Shown here in pieces: positions 18,937 through 28,176 of a stretch of 64,000 nt of DNA; position 1 is the first letter of the stretch; every line of letters begins with the position of its first letter. Source of the DNA: JACKII01 sp963807085 (GTDB lineage: Bacteria > Pseudomonadota > Alphaproteobacteria > Bin95); assembly GCA_963807085.1 (NCBI GenBank), contig CAWEBB010000014.1, positions 104,246 to 168,245 on the forward strand, read 5' to 3'. The notes beneath the pieces are model-generated. The model worked only from the letters and a program-made list of their open reading frames with translations, did no database searches and was not told the DNA's origin. A program made the position numbers and the translations under genes.

Positions 18937-20757
18937 ATGGATATCCGCAATATTGCCATCATCGCCCATGTCGATCATGGCAAGACTACCCTGGTCGATT
19001 GTCTGCTGCATCAGTCCGGCACCTTCCGGGCCAACCAGCAAGTGGCGGAGCGTGCCATGGACTCGAACGACCAGGAGCGCGAGCGCGGCATCACCATTCT
19101 GGCGAAGTGCACCAGCGTGGTCTGGAAAGGCACCCGCATCAACATCGTCGACACCCCCGGCCACGCCGATTTTGGCGGCGAGGTGGAGCGTATTCTCAGC
19201 ATGGTCGATGGCGTCGTCGTGCTGGTGGATGCGAGCGAGGGGCCGATGCCGCAGACCAAGTTCGTGGTCGGCAAGGCGCTGCGGCTGGGCCTCAACCCCA
19301 TTGTCCTCATCAACAAGGTGGATAAGGCCGACCAGCGCGCGTTCGAGGTGCAGGACGAGACCTTCGATCTGTTCGCGGCGCTGGATGCAAACGAGGCGCA
19401 ACTGGATTTCCCGACCCTGTTTTCGTCCGCCAAGCAGGGCTGGGCCGCCGAGGATCCGGACGACCGGCCGGGCAATATGGATGCGCTGTTCGACAAGATC
19501 GTCGCCCACGTGCCTGCGCCGAAGGTAAATGCGGACGCGCCGTTCTCCATGCTGGCGGTCACGGTAGAGCGCGACCCCTATCTGGGTCGTCTGCTGACTG
19601 GCCGCATCGAAACCGGTCGCGCCCGGTCGAACATGACGGTGCGCTCGCTGGACCGCGACGGTAATGTGGTGGAGACGGGCCGCATTTCCAAATTGCTGGC
19701 CTTTCGCGGCCTGAACCGCGAGGCCGAGGACGAAGCGGTGGCCGGCGACATTGTGACGATCGCGGGCCTGAGCGAGACGACGGTCTCCCACACCATCGGC
19801 GCGCCAGAGGTGGAAACGCCGCTGCCGGCCCAGCCTATCGATCCCTCGACGCTCGCCATGACTTTCTCGATCAACGACTCGCCGCTGGCGGGCCGGGAAG
19901 GGGACAAGGTCACCAGCCGGCTGATCCGCGACCGCCTGTTCCGGGAAGCCGAAGGCAATGTCGCGATCCAGGTGCGCGAGACCGAGGACAAGGACGCTTT
20001 CGAAGTGTCGGGCCGCGGCGAACTGCAACTGAGCGTGCTGATCGAAAGCATGCGCCGGGAAGGGTTCGAACTTTCCGTCTCGAGGCCGCGCGTGCTGTTC
20101 CGGGCGAACGAGCAGGGCCAGCGCGAGGAGCCGATCGAGGAAGTCGTGATCGACGTGGACGAGGAATATGCCGGCGCCGTCGTCGAAAAGCTCGGCCAGC
20201 GCCGGGGCGAAATGCAGGAGATGCGCCAAGCCGGTGCCGGCAAGAGCCGGTTGGTGTTTCACGCGCCGAGCCGGGGCCTGATCGGCTATCACGGCGAATT
20301 TCTGACCGACACCCGGGGCACCGGCGTCATTAACCGCGTCTTCAGCCACTACGCGCCCTATAAAGGCCCGATCGAGACTCGACGCACCGGCGTGCTAGTC
20401 AGTCTGGAGCAGGGCAAGGCCGTGCCCTACGCATTGTTCAACCTTGAGGACCGGGGTTTTCTGTTCATCGGCGCGGGCGATCCGGTCTATCAGGGCATGA
20501 TTTTGGGCGAAAACGCCAAGCCGTCCGACCTGGACGTGAACCCGCTAAAATCCAAGCAGCTGACAAACTTCCGCGCCTCAGGCAAGGACGAGGCCATTGT
20601 GCTGACCACGCCGGTAGACATGACGCTGGAAAAGGCGCTGGCCTATATTGACGACGACGAACTGGTCGAGGTGACGCCCAAGAGCGTGCGCTTGCGCAAG
20701 CGTTACTTGGATATCCACGAGCGCAAGAAAATGGCCCGCCGCGCGGAGGCGGGGTAG
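18937..20757 (+). CDS. typA: TypA/BipA, ribosome-associated translational GTPase
   Basis: A 606-residue GTPase of the EF-G-like family that acts in ribosome assembly and stress or cold adaptation. The start at 18937 gives the canonical N-terminus MDIRNIAIIAHVDHGKTT (P-loop). ERERGITILAK (switch I), DTPGHADFGGEVER (G3) and NKVDK (G4) follow, and the C-terminal RGLIGYHGEFLTDTRGTG and KPSDLDVNPLKSKQLTNFRASGKDE are BipA-specific. An in-frame ATG 51 codons upstream is ignored because family proteins start here. Length is typical. Confidence 0.97.
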   Translation: MDIRNIAIIAHVDHGKTTLVDCLLHQSGTFRANQQVAERAMDSNDQERERGITILAKCTSVVWKGTRINIVDTPGHADFGGEVERILSMVDGVVVLVDASEGPMPQTKFVVGKALRLGLNPIVLINKVDKADQRAFEVQDETFDLFAALDANEAQLDFPTLFSSAKQGWAAEDPDDRPGNMDALFDKIVAHVPAPKVNADAPFSMLAVTVERDPYLGRLLTGRIETGRARSNMTVRSLDRDGNVVETGRISKLLAFRGLNREAEDEAVAGDIVTIAGLSETTVSHTIGAPEVETPLPAQPIDPSTLAMTFSINDSPLAGREGDKVTSRLIRDRLFREAEGNVAIQVRETEDKDAFEVSGRGELQLSVLIESMRREGFELSVSRPRVLFRANEQGQREEPIEEVVIDVDEEYAGAVVEKLGQRRGEMQEMRQAGAGKSRLVFHAPSRGLIGYHGEFLTDTRGTGVINRVFSHYAPYKGPIETRRTGVLVSLEQGKAVPYALFNLEDRGFLFIGAGDPVYQGMILGENAKPSDLDVNPLKSKQLTNFRASGKDEAIVLTTPVDMTLEKALAYIDDDELVEVTPKSVRLRKRYLDIHERKKMARRAEAG

Positions 20758-20872
20758 GACTATCGCGCCCGCTTTGTTGCCGGAACGAGCGGCTGCGTCC
20801 GAAGTGGGTAAAGACTGCGCCGGCAAAACAGCACCCTTTCAAGAAAGCCCAATATCCGGTCAGCGTCGGGAG

Positions 20873-21409
20873 TTATGCTTTGAAGGGGGTATTGCGGGCG
20901 TCGGACCAGGGCTGGTCGTGCGGCACCAGAAATTTCAGGATGAAGGTATAGCGCTGCATCTGCCAGCCTGAAGAGGTGCGCACATAGTCGTCCTCTGTGA
21001 CAGCGGACATCAGCATGGACCGGTTGCCTTCCTCGAACGTGCAGGGCTGCCATAGCATCCAGGTGCCGTGCGCCGCGTCGCCATCCAGTTCGATGTACGG
21101 GTTGAGGAAATAGTGCAGCGAGAAGGTCCAACGGCCGCTGCGCAGGTGATTGTAGATCGCCTCCCGTCCCTTGATCTCGCCAAATTGCGGGCCGCCGTCC
21201 CACACCGCGTCTTCGGTAAAGACGGTATCCACCTGGCGACGCGTGATGGCGTCGATCTCGGCCTGTGGCTTGCGGCGGTGATCGTCCGTGTATTTGGAAT
21301 CCGCGCTTTTGGCATAAAAGGCTTTGAGCTGGCGAATGGCTTCGTAGTCCTCCATGCGTTGGAGACGCGCCTCGATGCTGTCGGTCACGGGCGGTGTTGT
21401 CCTGTTCAT
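20873..21409 (-). CDS. SnoaL-like / NTF2-fold protein
   Basis: A 178-residue protein with the pattern of SnoaL_4-type NTF2-fold proteins: an N-terminal helix (ARLQRMEDYEAIRQLKAFYAK), VDTVFTEDAVWDGG, a GREAIYNHLRS segment, then strands with TWMLWQPC and WQMQRYTFILKF. Such proteins are often small hydratases, dehydratases or isomerases acting on ring or lactone intermediates, or accessory subunits. It is the last gene of a minus-strand run with the amidohydrolase (58 bp between), the PEP-mutase-like enzyme, the lactonase-like enzyme and RidA, so a role in the same pathway is inferred. Confidence 0.75.
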   Translation of the reverse strand: MNRTTPPVTDSIEARLQRMEDYEAIRQLKAFYAKSADSKYTDDHRRKPQAEIDAITRRQVDTVFTEDAVWDGGPQFGEIKGREAIYNHLRSGRWTFSLHYFLNPYIELDGDAAHGTWMLWQPCTFEEGNRSMLMSAVTEDDYVRTSSGWQMQRYTFILKFLVPHDQPWSDARNTPFKA

Positions 21410-21467
21410 GAAGCTTGTTCGAGAGGCCCGCCGCCGGCAGTGATGGCTACCGGCGGCGTCTGTTAGC

Positions 21468-23216
21468 CTATTCCGCTGCGACCGCGGTGATTGCTGCGTC
21501 CTGCCCCGCCCGGACCAGTTTGCCCGGCAGCGCGCCCGTGTGTTCGCCGTTTTCGAACACCGGCACGCCGGAGACGAAAGTGGCGACGTAGCCTTCGGCC
21601 CGCTGTACCAGGCGGCGGCCGCCCGCCGGCAGGTCGAACACCACCTCCGGCCGGCGGATCAGCAGCTTGTCATAGTCGATGATGTTGACATCGGCCTTGA
21701 GGCCGGGCTTCAGACGGCCCCGGTCCTTGAAGCCAAAAAAGTCTGCCGTCTCACTGGTCAGGCGGCGCACTGCCCACTCCAGCGGAAACTTTTCGCCCTT
21801 GGTCCGGTCGCGAGTCCAATGGGTCAGCATGAAGGTCGGCATACTGGCATCGCAAATCTGGCCGCAATGAGCACCGCCATCGCCGAGCCCGATAATGGTG
21901 GCCGGATCCTGCATGACCTCATAGACCGGCTCCAGATCGCCCGTGTGGAAATTGGTGACAGGGAACATGATCATGCCCTTGCCTTCGCCTTCCGTCAGGA
22001 AGTCGTAGACGAACTCCTGCGGTTCCTTGCCAGCCAGTTTCGCGGCAGTCTCGACCGCGGCTTCTTCCGGCGGTTCATACTGCGGCGGGTCATCCATCAC
22101 ATACATGCGGTCCCAGCGGGTGGCGATGGCACGCTGCAGCGGCGGCAGTTTCTCCAGCAGTTCAGCCGAATTTTCTTCTGCCAGGATCTTGGCCCGGAGC
22201 GCCGGGTCTTTCAGCTTGGTGACCCGCTCCTGGTGCGGCAGGCCGTTCAGCGCGGCAAAGCTGGGCCGCCCGCTAAACGGCGTCAGCGAAGTGGAGAGGC
22301 CGAGGATCACACCGACCGCCCGGTTTGCAACCTGGGCCGTGACGCTGGCACCGATATCCCTGGCGTCATGCACTTGTTTCATCAGGCGCGGCACACGGTC
22401 CGGGTCAGAATAGCGGCCAGTCAGCAGAAACCAGAGCGGCCGTCCGGTGTCATTCCCGACCTTCGTGATCCAGTCGAATTCGGCGGTTTCGTCCTCAAAG
22501 TCGTTCAGCATGCCGAACGCGCCGTGATCCACGGACTTGAAGGCCCCGCCGATGCCGATCAATTCGTCCGGCTTGGCATAGCGGGCCGGGACTCGCTCGC
22601 CCTTGGTGGTCCGGTGCGATTCCGTTCGGCTGGTGGTGAAGCCGAATGCGCCCGCCTTCAATCCTTCTTCGGTAAGCCGGCGCATCTCGGCGATATCATC
22701 AGCGGTCGCGTCCTCGAAGTTAATGGCGCGCTCACCCATCACATAGACGCGGAGCGGATGGTGCGGCATCTGCGCTGCCACATCGATGGCGCGCGGTTGC
22801 CTCTCAACGGCATCCAGAAATTGGGGAAAGCTTTCCCAATCCCATTTCAGGCCCTCGTCCAGAACGATACCGGGAATATCCTCAACGCCCTCCATCAAGT
22901 CGATGAGCGCTGCGTGGTCTTCGGGCTTGCAAGGGGCGAAGCCGACACCGCAATTGCCGAACAGAACGGTCGTGACACCATGCCAGGACGAGGGCGCGAG
23001 CAGCGGGTCCCACGTCGCCTGGCCGTCATAGTGCGTGTGCACGTCCACCCAGCCGGGCGTCACCAGCTTGCCGGTGGCGTCGTATTCTTTCCTGGCCGAT
23101 CCGGCGGTACCTCCGACCGACGTAATTTTGCCGTCGTCAATCGCCAAATCGCCGACAAATCCCGAGGCGCCGGTGCCGTCAATTATAGTGCCGCCGCGAA
23201 TAACCAAGTCATGCAT
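21468..23216 (-). CDS. D-aminoacylase-like amidohydrolase
   Basis: A 582-residue amidohydrolase-superfamily enzyme of the N-acyl-D-amino-acid deacylase group. LVIRGGTIIDGTG opens the protein; TPGWVDVHTHYDGQATWDP contains the His-x-His metal pair, and GNCGVGFAP the Cys used as ligand in D-aminoacylases. GDGGAHCGQICDA near 430 supplies the catalytic Asp, and the C-terminal GRLKPGLKADVNIIDYD closes the beta domain. The start at 23216 begins the conserved N-terminus. It would hydrolyse an amide or cyclic amide of a small molecule. Substrate is unknown; neighbours suggest a lactone- or acyl-type compound. Confidence 0.85.
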   Translation of the reverse strand: MHDLVIRGGTIIDGTGASGFVGDLAIDDGKITSVGGTAGSARKEYDATGKLVTPGWVDVHTHYDGQATWDPLLAPSSWHGVTTVLFGNCGVGFAPCKPEDHAALIDLMEGVEDIPGIVLDEGLKWDWESFPQFLDAVERQPRAIDVAAQMPHHPLRVYVMGERAINFEDATADDIAEMRRLTEEGLKAGAFGFTTSRTESHRTTKGERVPARYAKPDELIGIGGAFKSVDHGAFGMLNDFEDETAEFDWITKVGNDTGRPLWFLLTGRYSDPDRVPRLMKQVHDARDIGASVTAQVANRAVGVILGLSTSLTPFSGRPSFAALNGLPHQERVTKLKDPALRAKILAEENSAELLEKLPPLQRAIATRWDRMYVMDDPPQYEPPEEAAVETAAKLAGKEPQEFVYDFLTEGEGKGMIMFPVTNFHTGDLEPVYEVMQDPATIIGLGDGGAHCGQICDASMPTFMLTHWTRDRTKGEKFPLEWAVRRLTSETADFFGFKDRGRLKPGLKADVNIIDYDKLLIRRPEVVFDLPAGGRRLVQRAEGYVATFVSGVPVFENGEHTGALPGKLVRAGQDAAITAVAAE

Positions 23217-23305
23217 TGCCGCGTTCCTAGCCAATTTGTTGCATCAGTTGGCGAGGATGCTAGTCCTGAAACGGGTCGCCGTGCAAGTCGGCTGTACGGA
23301 GGATT

Positions 23306-24169
23306 TCAGCTGTCGAGAAAGTTCTTGGTCCAATCGTCATAACGGCTGGATCTGGTGGCGACCTGCACCAGTTCTTTCGACGGCAAGCCAGGGAGGTCTT
23401 TCGGCGCAACGCCGTCGCGCAATGCTTTCAACGTGTTGTAGACCGCCTGCTGGGCCGCCATGATCGGCTGGTGGCCTTGCAGGGCGATGCGCACCCGGCG
23501 GCTGGCGAGATAGTCTTTGTCCTGCAATTCCGGCGTCGCCCCGCCCAGAACCAGGGGCAGGCTGGTCGCCTCGCTGATGGCGTCCAGTTCGGCCCTTGTC
23601 CTGACGCCGACCATGAACAGGGCATCGACCCCGGCCGCCTCATAGGCCTTGGCGCGCTCAATGCCCTCGTCGAGCCCGGCAATGGCGACGGCGCTGGTGC
23701 GGCCTGCCACGACGAGCGACGGGTCTTGCTTCGCCGCCATCGCCGCTTTCATCTTGCCGACGCCCTCATCGAGCGACAGCAGACGCTGCTTCGCCTCGCC
23801 GAAGGGCTGGGGCAGTTCCGTGTCCTCGATGCTCATGCCGGAGACGCCCGCGGTCTCCAGCTCCTGCACCGTGCGCATGACGCTCAGCGCATTGCCGTAG
23901 CCATGGTCGGCATCCACCATCAACGGGATCTCCGCCGCGCGGTTGACGCGCAGGCATTGGTCGGCGAACTCGGTCAGAGTCATGACGATCAGGTCCGGCG
24001 CGCCAAGCACCGTCAGCGAACCGGTGGAGCCAGCGAACATGCCGACCTCAAAGCCGATATGCTGGGCGATGCGGGCGGACATGGGATCATAGACCGAGCC
24101 GGGGTGGACGCAGCGGTCGCCCCCAATGACGGCGCGGAAATTTTGGCGGCGTTCGGTCCAACTGGTCAT
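23306..24169 (-). CDS. Isocitrate lyase/PEP mutase family enzyme (oxaloacetate decarboxylase-like)
   Basis: A 287-residue TIM-barrel enzyme. VHPGSVYDPMSARIA and AGSTGSLTVLGAPDL mark the N-terminal loops, and MVDADHGYGNALSVMRTV (about 85-102) carries the Mg-binding Asp residues; IEDTELPQPFGE follows. This pattern is closest to the non-biotin oxaloacetate decarboxylases of the superfamily rather than to isocitrate lyase itself, which has a Cys motif (KKCGH) not seen here. The start ATG (24167-24169) overlaps the stop of the lactonase-like gene as ATGA, so the two are translationally coupled. It probably cleaves a C-C bond alpha to a carboxylate. Confidence 0.82.
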   Translation of the reverse strand: MTSWTERRQNFRAVIGGDRCVHPGSVYDPMSARIAQHIGFEVGMFAGSTGSLTVLGAPDLIVMTLTEFADQCLRVNRAAEIPLMVDADHGYGNALSVMRTVQELETAGVSGMSIEDTELPQPFGEAKQRLLSLDEGVGKMKAAMAAKQDPSLVVAGRTSAVAIAGLDEGIERAKAYEAAGVDALFMVGVRTRAELDAISEATSLPLVLGGATPELQDKDYLASRRVRIALQGHQPIMAAQQAVYNTLKALRDGVAPKDLPGLPSKELVQVATRSSRYDDWTKNFLDS

Positions 24170-24972
24170 GCGATGGAGCCCTTCGGCGCCGCGTCCAGGC
24201 GGCAGACGATACCCTCCAGCTTCGGATCGGCGGCGGGGTAGTAGTCCAGCACCGCCGGGTCGTGGCCGGGGATCACATGGTCGATACTGTCTGCGAGCCG
24301 TTTCAGCTTGCCCCAACTTTCGATCATCTGGGCCATGTTGACCAGGATGGGAAAGGGCTTCTTGTCCTTGAAGTTCATGTAGAAATGCGTGGCGTCGCTC
24401 GCCACCATCACATAGCCGCGCTTGGTCTTGACCCGCACCGATTGCAGGCCTGCCGCATGGCCGTTGCAGAGATGGACGCTGATGCCGGGGGCGATCTGCT
24501 GGTCGCCGTCGTGGAAGTCGACCTGCTCGGCATAGACCTTGCGCACCATCTCGCACACGTCTTCCACGTGATAGGGCAGGCGCAGCGGCGCGTGGCACAT
24601 GCAGCGGCCGGTCGCCATCTCCATCTCGCTGTCCTGCAGGTGCAGGCGGGCGTTCTTGAAGTCGGTAAAGGTGCCGGCATGGTCATAGTGCAGGTGGGTG
24701 ATGATCACGTCCTCCACCTTGTTCGAGTCGATGCCGAGTAGCTCCAGCCCTTCGCGTGGCAGCCGGTCGATCTTGCGCCCGCGCATGTCGGCGACTTCGT
24801 GATTGAAGCCGGTATCGATGACGAAGGTGCGTTCGCTGTTGGTCGCGACCCAGATGAAATAGTCCAGGTTCTGGGACAGATCGTGCGGATCGCCGCCGAT
24901 GAAGTTCTCGCTCATCGGCCGGTTCACGACCGAGCCGTATTTGATGGCGTACAGGTCGTAGGTATCGTTCAT
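24166..24972 (-). CDS. Metallo-beta-lactamase-fold hydrolase, AHL-lactonase family
   Basis: A 268-residue hydrolase with all metal ligands of the lactonase group: HLHYDH at residues 93-98, His172 in NGHAAG, Asp193 in ASDATHF and His237 in VIPGHD. The order and spacing match N-acyl homoserine lactonases (AiiA-like), so it may open a lactone ring; whether the substrate is a signal or a catabolic intermediate cannot be told. The start at 24972 is supported by GGAGG 8 bp upstream. It overlaps the PEP-mutase-like gene by 4 bp and follows the RidA gene by 58 bp. Confidence 0.85.
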   Translation of the reverse strand: MNDTYDLYAIKYGSVVNRPMSENFIGGDPHDLSQNLDYFIWVATNSERTFVIDTGFNHEVADMRGRKIDRLPREGLELLGIDSNKVEDVIITHLHYDHAGTFTDFKNARLHLQDSEMEMATGRCMCHAPLRLPYHVEDVCEMVRKVYAEQVDFHDGDQQIAPGISVHLCNGHAAGLQSVRVKTKRGYVMVASDATHFYMNFKDKKPFPILVNMAQMIESWGKLKRLADSIDHVIPGHDPAVLDYYPAADPKLEGIVCRLDAAPKGSIA

Positions 24973-25030
24973 GGGTTTTCCTCCAAGAGTAGCGCCGCTT
25001 TCTGCGGCTTGTATGGTTGGTGGTTCAGTA

Positions 25031-25450
25031 TCAGCTACCGGCACCCAGATGCGCCACGGCTTCGATCTCGACTGTGATGGCCGGGTCGGCCAGCTTGGCG
25101 ACTTCGACCAGCGTGCTGGCGGGGAAGTCGCCGGTGAAGAACTCCTGCCGGGCTTTCCAGACTTGTTCGCGCCGGCGGATATCGGTGACAAAGACGGTGA
25201 TCTTCAACACGTCGGCCATCGTGCCGCCGGCGGCTTCGACCAGGCCCTTGATCTTGGTGAAAATGGCCTTGGCCTGGCCGTAATCGTCGAGACTGGTCTG
25301 CGCCGAACCGTCCGGTGCCCTGGCGGTCAGGCCTGCGATATAGGCGACGTCGCCGACGACCAGGCAATTGGACCAGGTTTTCGGTGGCGGCTCCGGGGCT
25401 TCCGGAGAGGTGACGCGGCGGATTTCGGGCATTTGCTTGTTCTCTTGCAT
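25031..25450 (-). CDS. RidA/YjgF family protein
   Basis: A 139-residue member of the RidA (YjgF/UK114) family, which in its archetype hydrolyses reactive enamine/imine intermediates; many homologues sit in catabolic operons. VVGDVAYIAGLTA, IFTKIKGLVEAAGGTMADVLKITVFVTD and the C-terminal LVEVAKLADPAITVEIEAVA match the family. The Arg that binds carboxylates in true RidA (usually R-A-C-V near residue 105) is not present in this form, so it may belong to an Rid2-7 subgroup. It is the first gene of the degradative run. Start could be at 25450 or six codons later. Confidence 0.88.
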   Translation of the reverse strand: MQENKQMPEIRRVTSPEAPEPPPKTWSNCLVVGDVAYIAGLTARAPDGSAQTSLDDYGQAKAIFTKIKGLVEAAGGTMADVLKITVFVTDIRRREQVWKARQEFFTGDFPASTLVEVAKLADPAITVEIEAVAHLGAGS

Positions 25451-25582
25451 GGTTTATCGAATTTCGCCGCATGGTGAGGCAAAGACACCGCCGCTGCAAC
25501 GGCGTGAAATGCTGACCCGTCACATGGTCTATATCCGCGCCGCCGGGCTCGCGCATCGGGCGCCATCTTCGTCGGCCCCGCC

Positions 25583-26167
25583 TCAACCGATCGCCGCGAC
25601 CTCCGCATGGCGCGGGCAGGTGACGAGGTGGTCGTTCACCATCCCCATCGCCTGCATCAGCGCATAGCAGGTGGTGGGGCCGCAGAAGCGGAACCGCAGG
25701 CGTTTCAACTCCTTGGCCATCGCCTTCGATGCCGGGGTCAGGGCGGGCACTTCCGCGTGGCAGCGCCAGGCGTTTTGCTGCGGCCGTTCGTCGACGAACT
25801 GCCAGAGCAGATCTGAAAATGAGCCCGTCTCCATGACCGCGAGCCAGGCCTGTGCATTGCCGACCGTGGCCTCGATCTTGGCGCGGTTGCGGATGATGCC
25901 CGCGTCGGCCATCAACGCGGCCTGCTTGGCGTCGTCATAACCAGCCACGATTTCCGGATCGAATCCGTCGAATGCCGTGCGAAAATTCTCGCGCTTGCGC
26001 AGAATGGTGAGCCAGGAGAGACCGGCCTGAAAGCCCTCCAGCACGACTTTCTCGAACAGAGCGCGGTCGTCATATTCAGGAACGCCCCATTCGGTATCGT
26101 GATAGTGCTGGTATTGGGGATCGTCTCCGGCCCAGGGGCAGCGTTCGAAGGCCTCCGCCATCGCCAT
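25583..26167 (-). CDS. tag: Tag, DNA-3-methyladenine glycosylase I
   Basis: A 194-residue base-excision repair glycosylase that removes 3-methyladenine. ERCPWAG (Cys10), YHDTEWGVP (His23) and the C-terminal MVNDHLVTCPRH provide the zinc-snap Cys/His ligands; LEGFQAGLSWLTILRKRENFR is the base-recognition block. Length is normal. The start is 6 bp after the stop of the ABC permease gene on the same strand, so it is probably read from that operon, though it has no functional link to it. Confidence 0.95.
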   Translation of the reverse strand: MAMAEAFERCPWAGDDPQYQHYHDTEWGVPEYDDRALFEKVVLEGFQAGLSWLTILRKRENFRTAFDGFDPEIVAGYDDAKQAALMADAGIIRNRAKIEATVGNAQAWLAVMETGSFSDLLWQFVDERPQQNAWRCHAEVPALTPASKAMAKELKRLRFRFCGPTTCYALMQAMGMVNDHLVTCPRHAEVAAIG

Positions 26168-26173
26168 GTTGCC

Positions 26174-27064
26174 TTACTGGGACCGCAGGCGCGGGTCCAG
26201 CGTATCGCGGACGGCATCACCGAACAGGTTGAAGGCAAACACTGCCAGCGTAATGGCCAGGCCCGGGAAGATGGCTACCCAGATCGCGCTCTCTGCGTAC
26301 TCTTCGGCGCCGCCCTGGAGCATCAGACCCCAGGCCGGCGTTGGCTCCTGCACACCCAGCCCCAGATAGGAGAGTGAGGCTTCCGCCAAAATCGCCTGCC
26401 CGAGAAAACTGGTCAGCATGATCAAATAGGGCGCCGTGACGTTCGGCACCATATGGCGCATGACGATGCGCGTATGGCTGAAGCCAAGCGAGCGGGCAGC
26501 GTCGATATAGGGAATTTCTCGCACCTGCAACGCGCTGGAGCGGACGACGCGGGCGCAGTTCGGGATCATCGGGATCGTGATTGCCAAAATTACGTTTTCC
26601 GTGCCGGAGCCCAGTGCTGCGACCACCGCCAGGGCAATGATGATGCTGGGAAACGCCATGAACACATCCATGATGCGCTGGAAAATCAGGTCGAAAAGGC
26701 CGCCGAGATAGGCGCTGGTGACACCCAGAACCAAGCCTATCGTTGAGCCAAAGAACGCGGCGGTGAAGCCGACAATCAGAGCTGTTTGCGCGCCATAAAT
26801 GATGCGGCTGAGCAGATCGCGGCCGAACTGGTCGGTGCCCAGCAGAAACTCGGTATTCGGCGCCGTCAGCATGTTGGCGAAGTCGTTCAACTCCGGATCG
26901 TAGGGAGCAACCCATTGCGCGAACACCGCAACGAAAATGATCACGACAAGGACGGCCGCACTGACTGCCCCCAGCGGCTGACGCTTGCACCACCGCCAGA
27001 CAGTGGTGGCAACACCTCGCTTCGGCGGCAGTTGGGCCGGCTCGATAGCAGTGACAGCGGTCAT
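26174..27064 (-). CDS. ABC peptide-type transporter permease, DppC-like
   Basis: A 296-residue inner-membrane permease of the Dpp/Opp family. An N-terminal membrane segment (about 30-52) precedes the OppC_N-type linker YDPELNDFANMLTAPN and LGTDQFGRDLLSRIIYGA, then five more helices. The EAA loop for ATPase contact is YIDAARSLGFSHTRIVMRHMVPN, and the C-terminus ends DAVRDTLDPRLR as usual. GGAGG precedes the start. It lies 24 bp after the DppB-like gene. No ATPase genes (dppD/dppF) are next to it; tag follows instead. Confidence 0.92.
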   Translation of the reverse strand: MTAVTAIEPAQLPPKRGVATTVWRWCKRQPLGAVSAAVLVVIIFVAVFAQWVAPYDPELNDFANMLTAPNTEFLLGTDQFGRDLLSRIIYGAQTALIVGFTAAFFGSTIGLVLGVTSAYLGGLFDLIFQRIMDVFMAFPSIIIALAVVAALGSGTENVILAITIPMIPNCARVVRSSALQVREIPYIDAARSLGFSHTRIVMRHMVPNVTAPYLIMLTSFLGQAILAEASLSYLGLGVQEPTPAWGLMLQGGAEEYAESAIWVAIFPGLAITLAVFAFNLFGDAVRDTLDPRLRSQ

Positions 27065-27088
27065 AGCGCGATCCTCCGGTGCTGCCGC

Positions 27089-28060
27089 TTAGCCGTAGCG
27101 GATGCGGGGGTCCAGCCACGCATACACCACGTCGATTGCCAGGTTCGACATCACGAAAATCACAGCGACCAGCAATACGAGCGACTGAGTCATTGTATAA
27201 TCATAGTTGAGCACGCTATCGACGAACAGTTTCCCCAAACCATTCAGGTTGAACACCTGTTCGGTTACGACAAGCCCGCCCATCAGGAATGCGAACTCGA
27301 TACCGATGACGGTAATCACCGGAAGCATGGCATTCTTGAGCGCGTGGCGGTTGACGATGAGCTTTTCATACACCCCCTTGGCGCGCGCGGTGCGGATATA
27401 ATCCTCTCGCAAAACTTCCAGCATGGCCGAGCGCGTCATGCGGGTGGCCACGGCAGAATAGCGATAGCCCGTGGCAAGCGCCGGCCAAATCAACTGCGAG
27501 AGGTTGTGCACGGGATCTTCCCAGATTGGCTTGTAACTGATCGGCGGCAGCCAGGGCGTGCCGGTCCACCACTGCGTGGTCAGCAGGATCGCCAGAATGA
27601 TCAGGATGCCGAGCCAGAAGGACGGCATGGCGATACCGGCGATAGAGAAAGCACGAACGACATAGTCGACCCAGGTGTTCTGTTTGACGGCCGAAAGAAC
27701 GCCCATGGGAATGGCAATCGCCACGCTGATCAGCGTCGCCATGATGGCAATCTGTAAGCTTAGCTGGAACCGAAGGCCGATTTCTTCGGCGATCGGGCGC
27801 TGCGTCCACATGGATATGCCAAAGTCGAGCGTGAAGAAATTGACAAACCAACTAAAAAACTGGACCAGAAGTGGCCGATCAAGACCCAGAGTCTGCTTGC
27901 AGGTATCGATCGAGGCCTGATCGACAAAGCCGCCGGTTCCCCCCAGCCGCACCAGGCAGATGTCGCCCGGAATTAACCGCAGCAGAAAGAAGATGAAGAT
28001 ACCGGCGCCGATCAGCGTCGGCACCATCATAATGATGCGCTTTACCAGATACTTATGCAT
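27089..28060 (-). CDS. ABC peptide-type transporter permease, DppB-like
   Basis: A 323-residue permease with the six-helix DppB/OppB pattern. KYLVKRIIMMVPTLIGAGIF starts the protein. The periplasmic insert with CLVRLGGTGGFVDQASIDTCKQTLGLD contains two Cys that could form a disulfide, LDFGISMWTQRPIAEEI is the family block, and the EAA loop reads YIRTARAKGVYEKLIVNRHALKN. The C-terminus VYAWLDPRIRYG is typical. Transcribed with the substrate-binding gene upstream (116 bp gap) and the DppC-like gene downstream. Confidence 0.92.
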   Translation of the reverse strand: MHKYLVKRIIMMVPTLIGAGIFIFFLLRLIPGDICLVRLGGTGGFVDQASIDTCKQTLGLDRPLLVQFFSWFVNFFTLDFGISMWTQRPIAEEIGLRFQLSLQIAIMATLISVAIAIPMGVLSAVKQNTWVDYVVRAFSIAGIAMPSFWLGILIILAILLTTQWWTGTPWLPPISYKPIWEDPVHNLSQLIWPALATGYRYSAVATRMTRSAMLEVLREDYIRTARAKGVYEKLIVNRHALKNAMLPVITVIGIEFAFLMGGLVVTEQVFNLNGLGKLFVDSVLNYDYTMTQSLVLLVAVIFVMSNLAIDVVYAWLDPRIRYG

Positions 28061-28176
28061 CGGTCCCGTGCTCGCAGTTCGGTCAAGTGCCGGCGGCTTT
28101 TAAGGCAAGCGCCTTGGCGGGAGGTCCGTCGACAAGTCGTGAACGAACTCTCCCGCCGGGTTGTCAGCCTCTAGTG

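Noticed and set aside
18691..20349. A 550-codon open frame antisense to typA, continuous with the outer-membrane protein gene
   Set aside because: High-GC coding DNA often leaves an antisense frame open. The protein is Arg/His/Gln/Asp-rich without any family pattern, and a signal-peptide start at 18690 explains the real gene.
21540..23342. A 600-codon plus-strand frame opposite the amidohydrolase
   Set aside because: It is the antisense shadow of a gene with clear family motifs; its composition is typical of codon-position mirroring.
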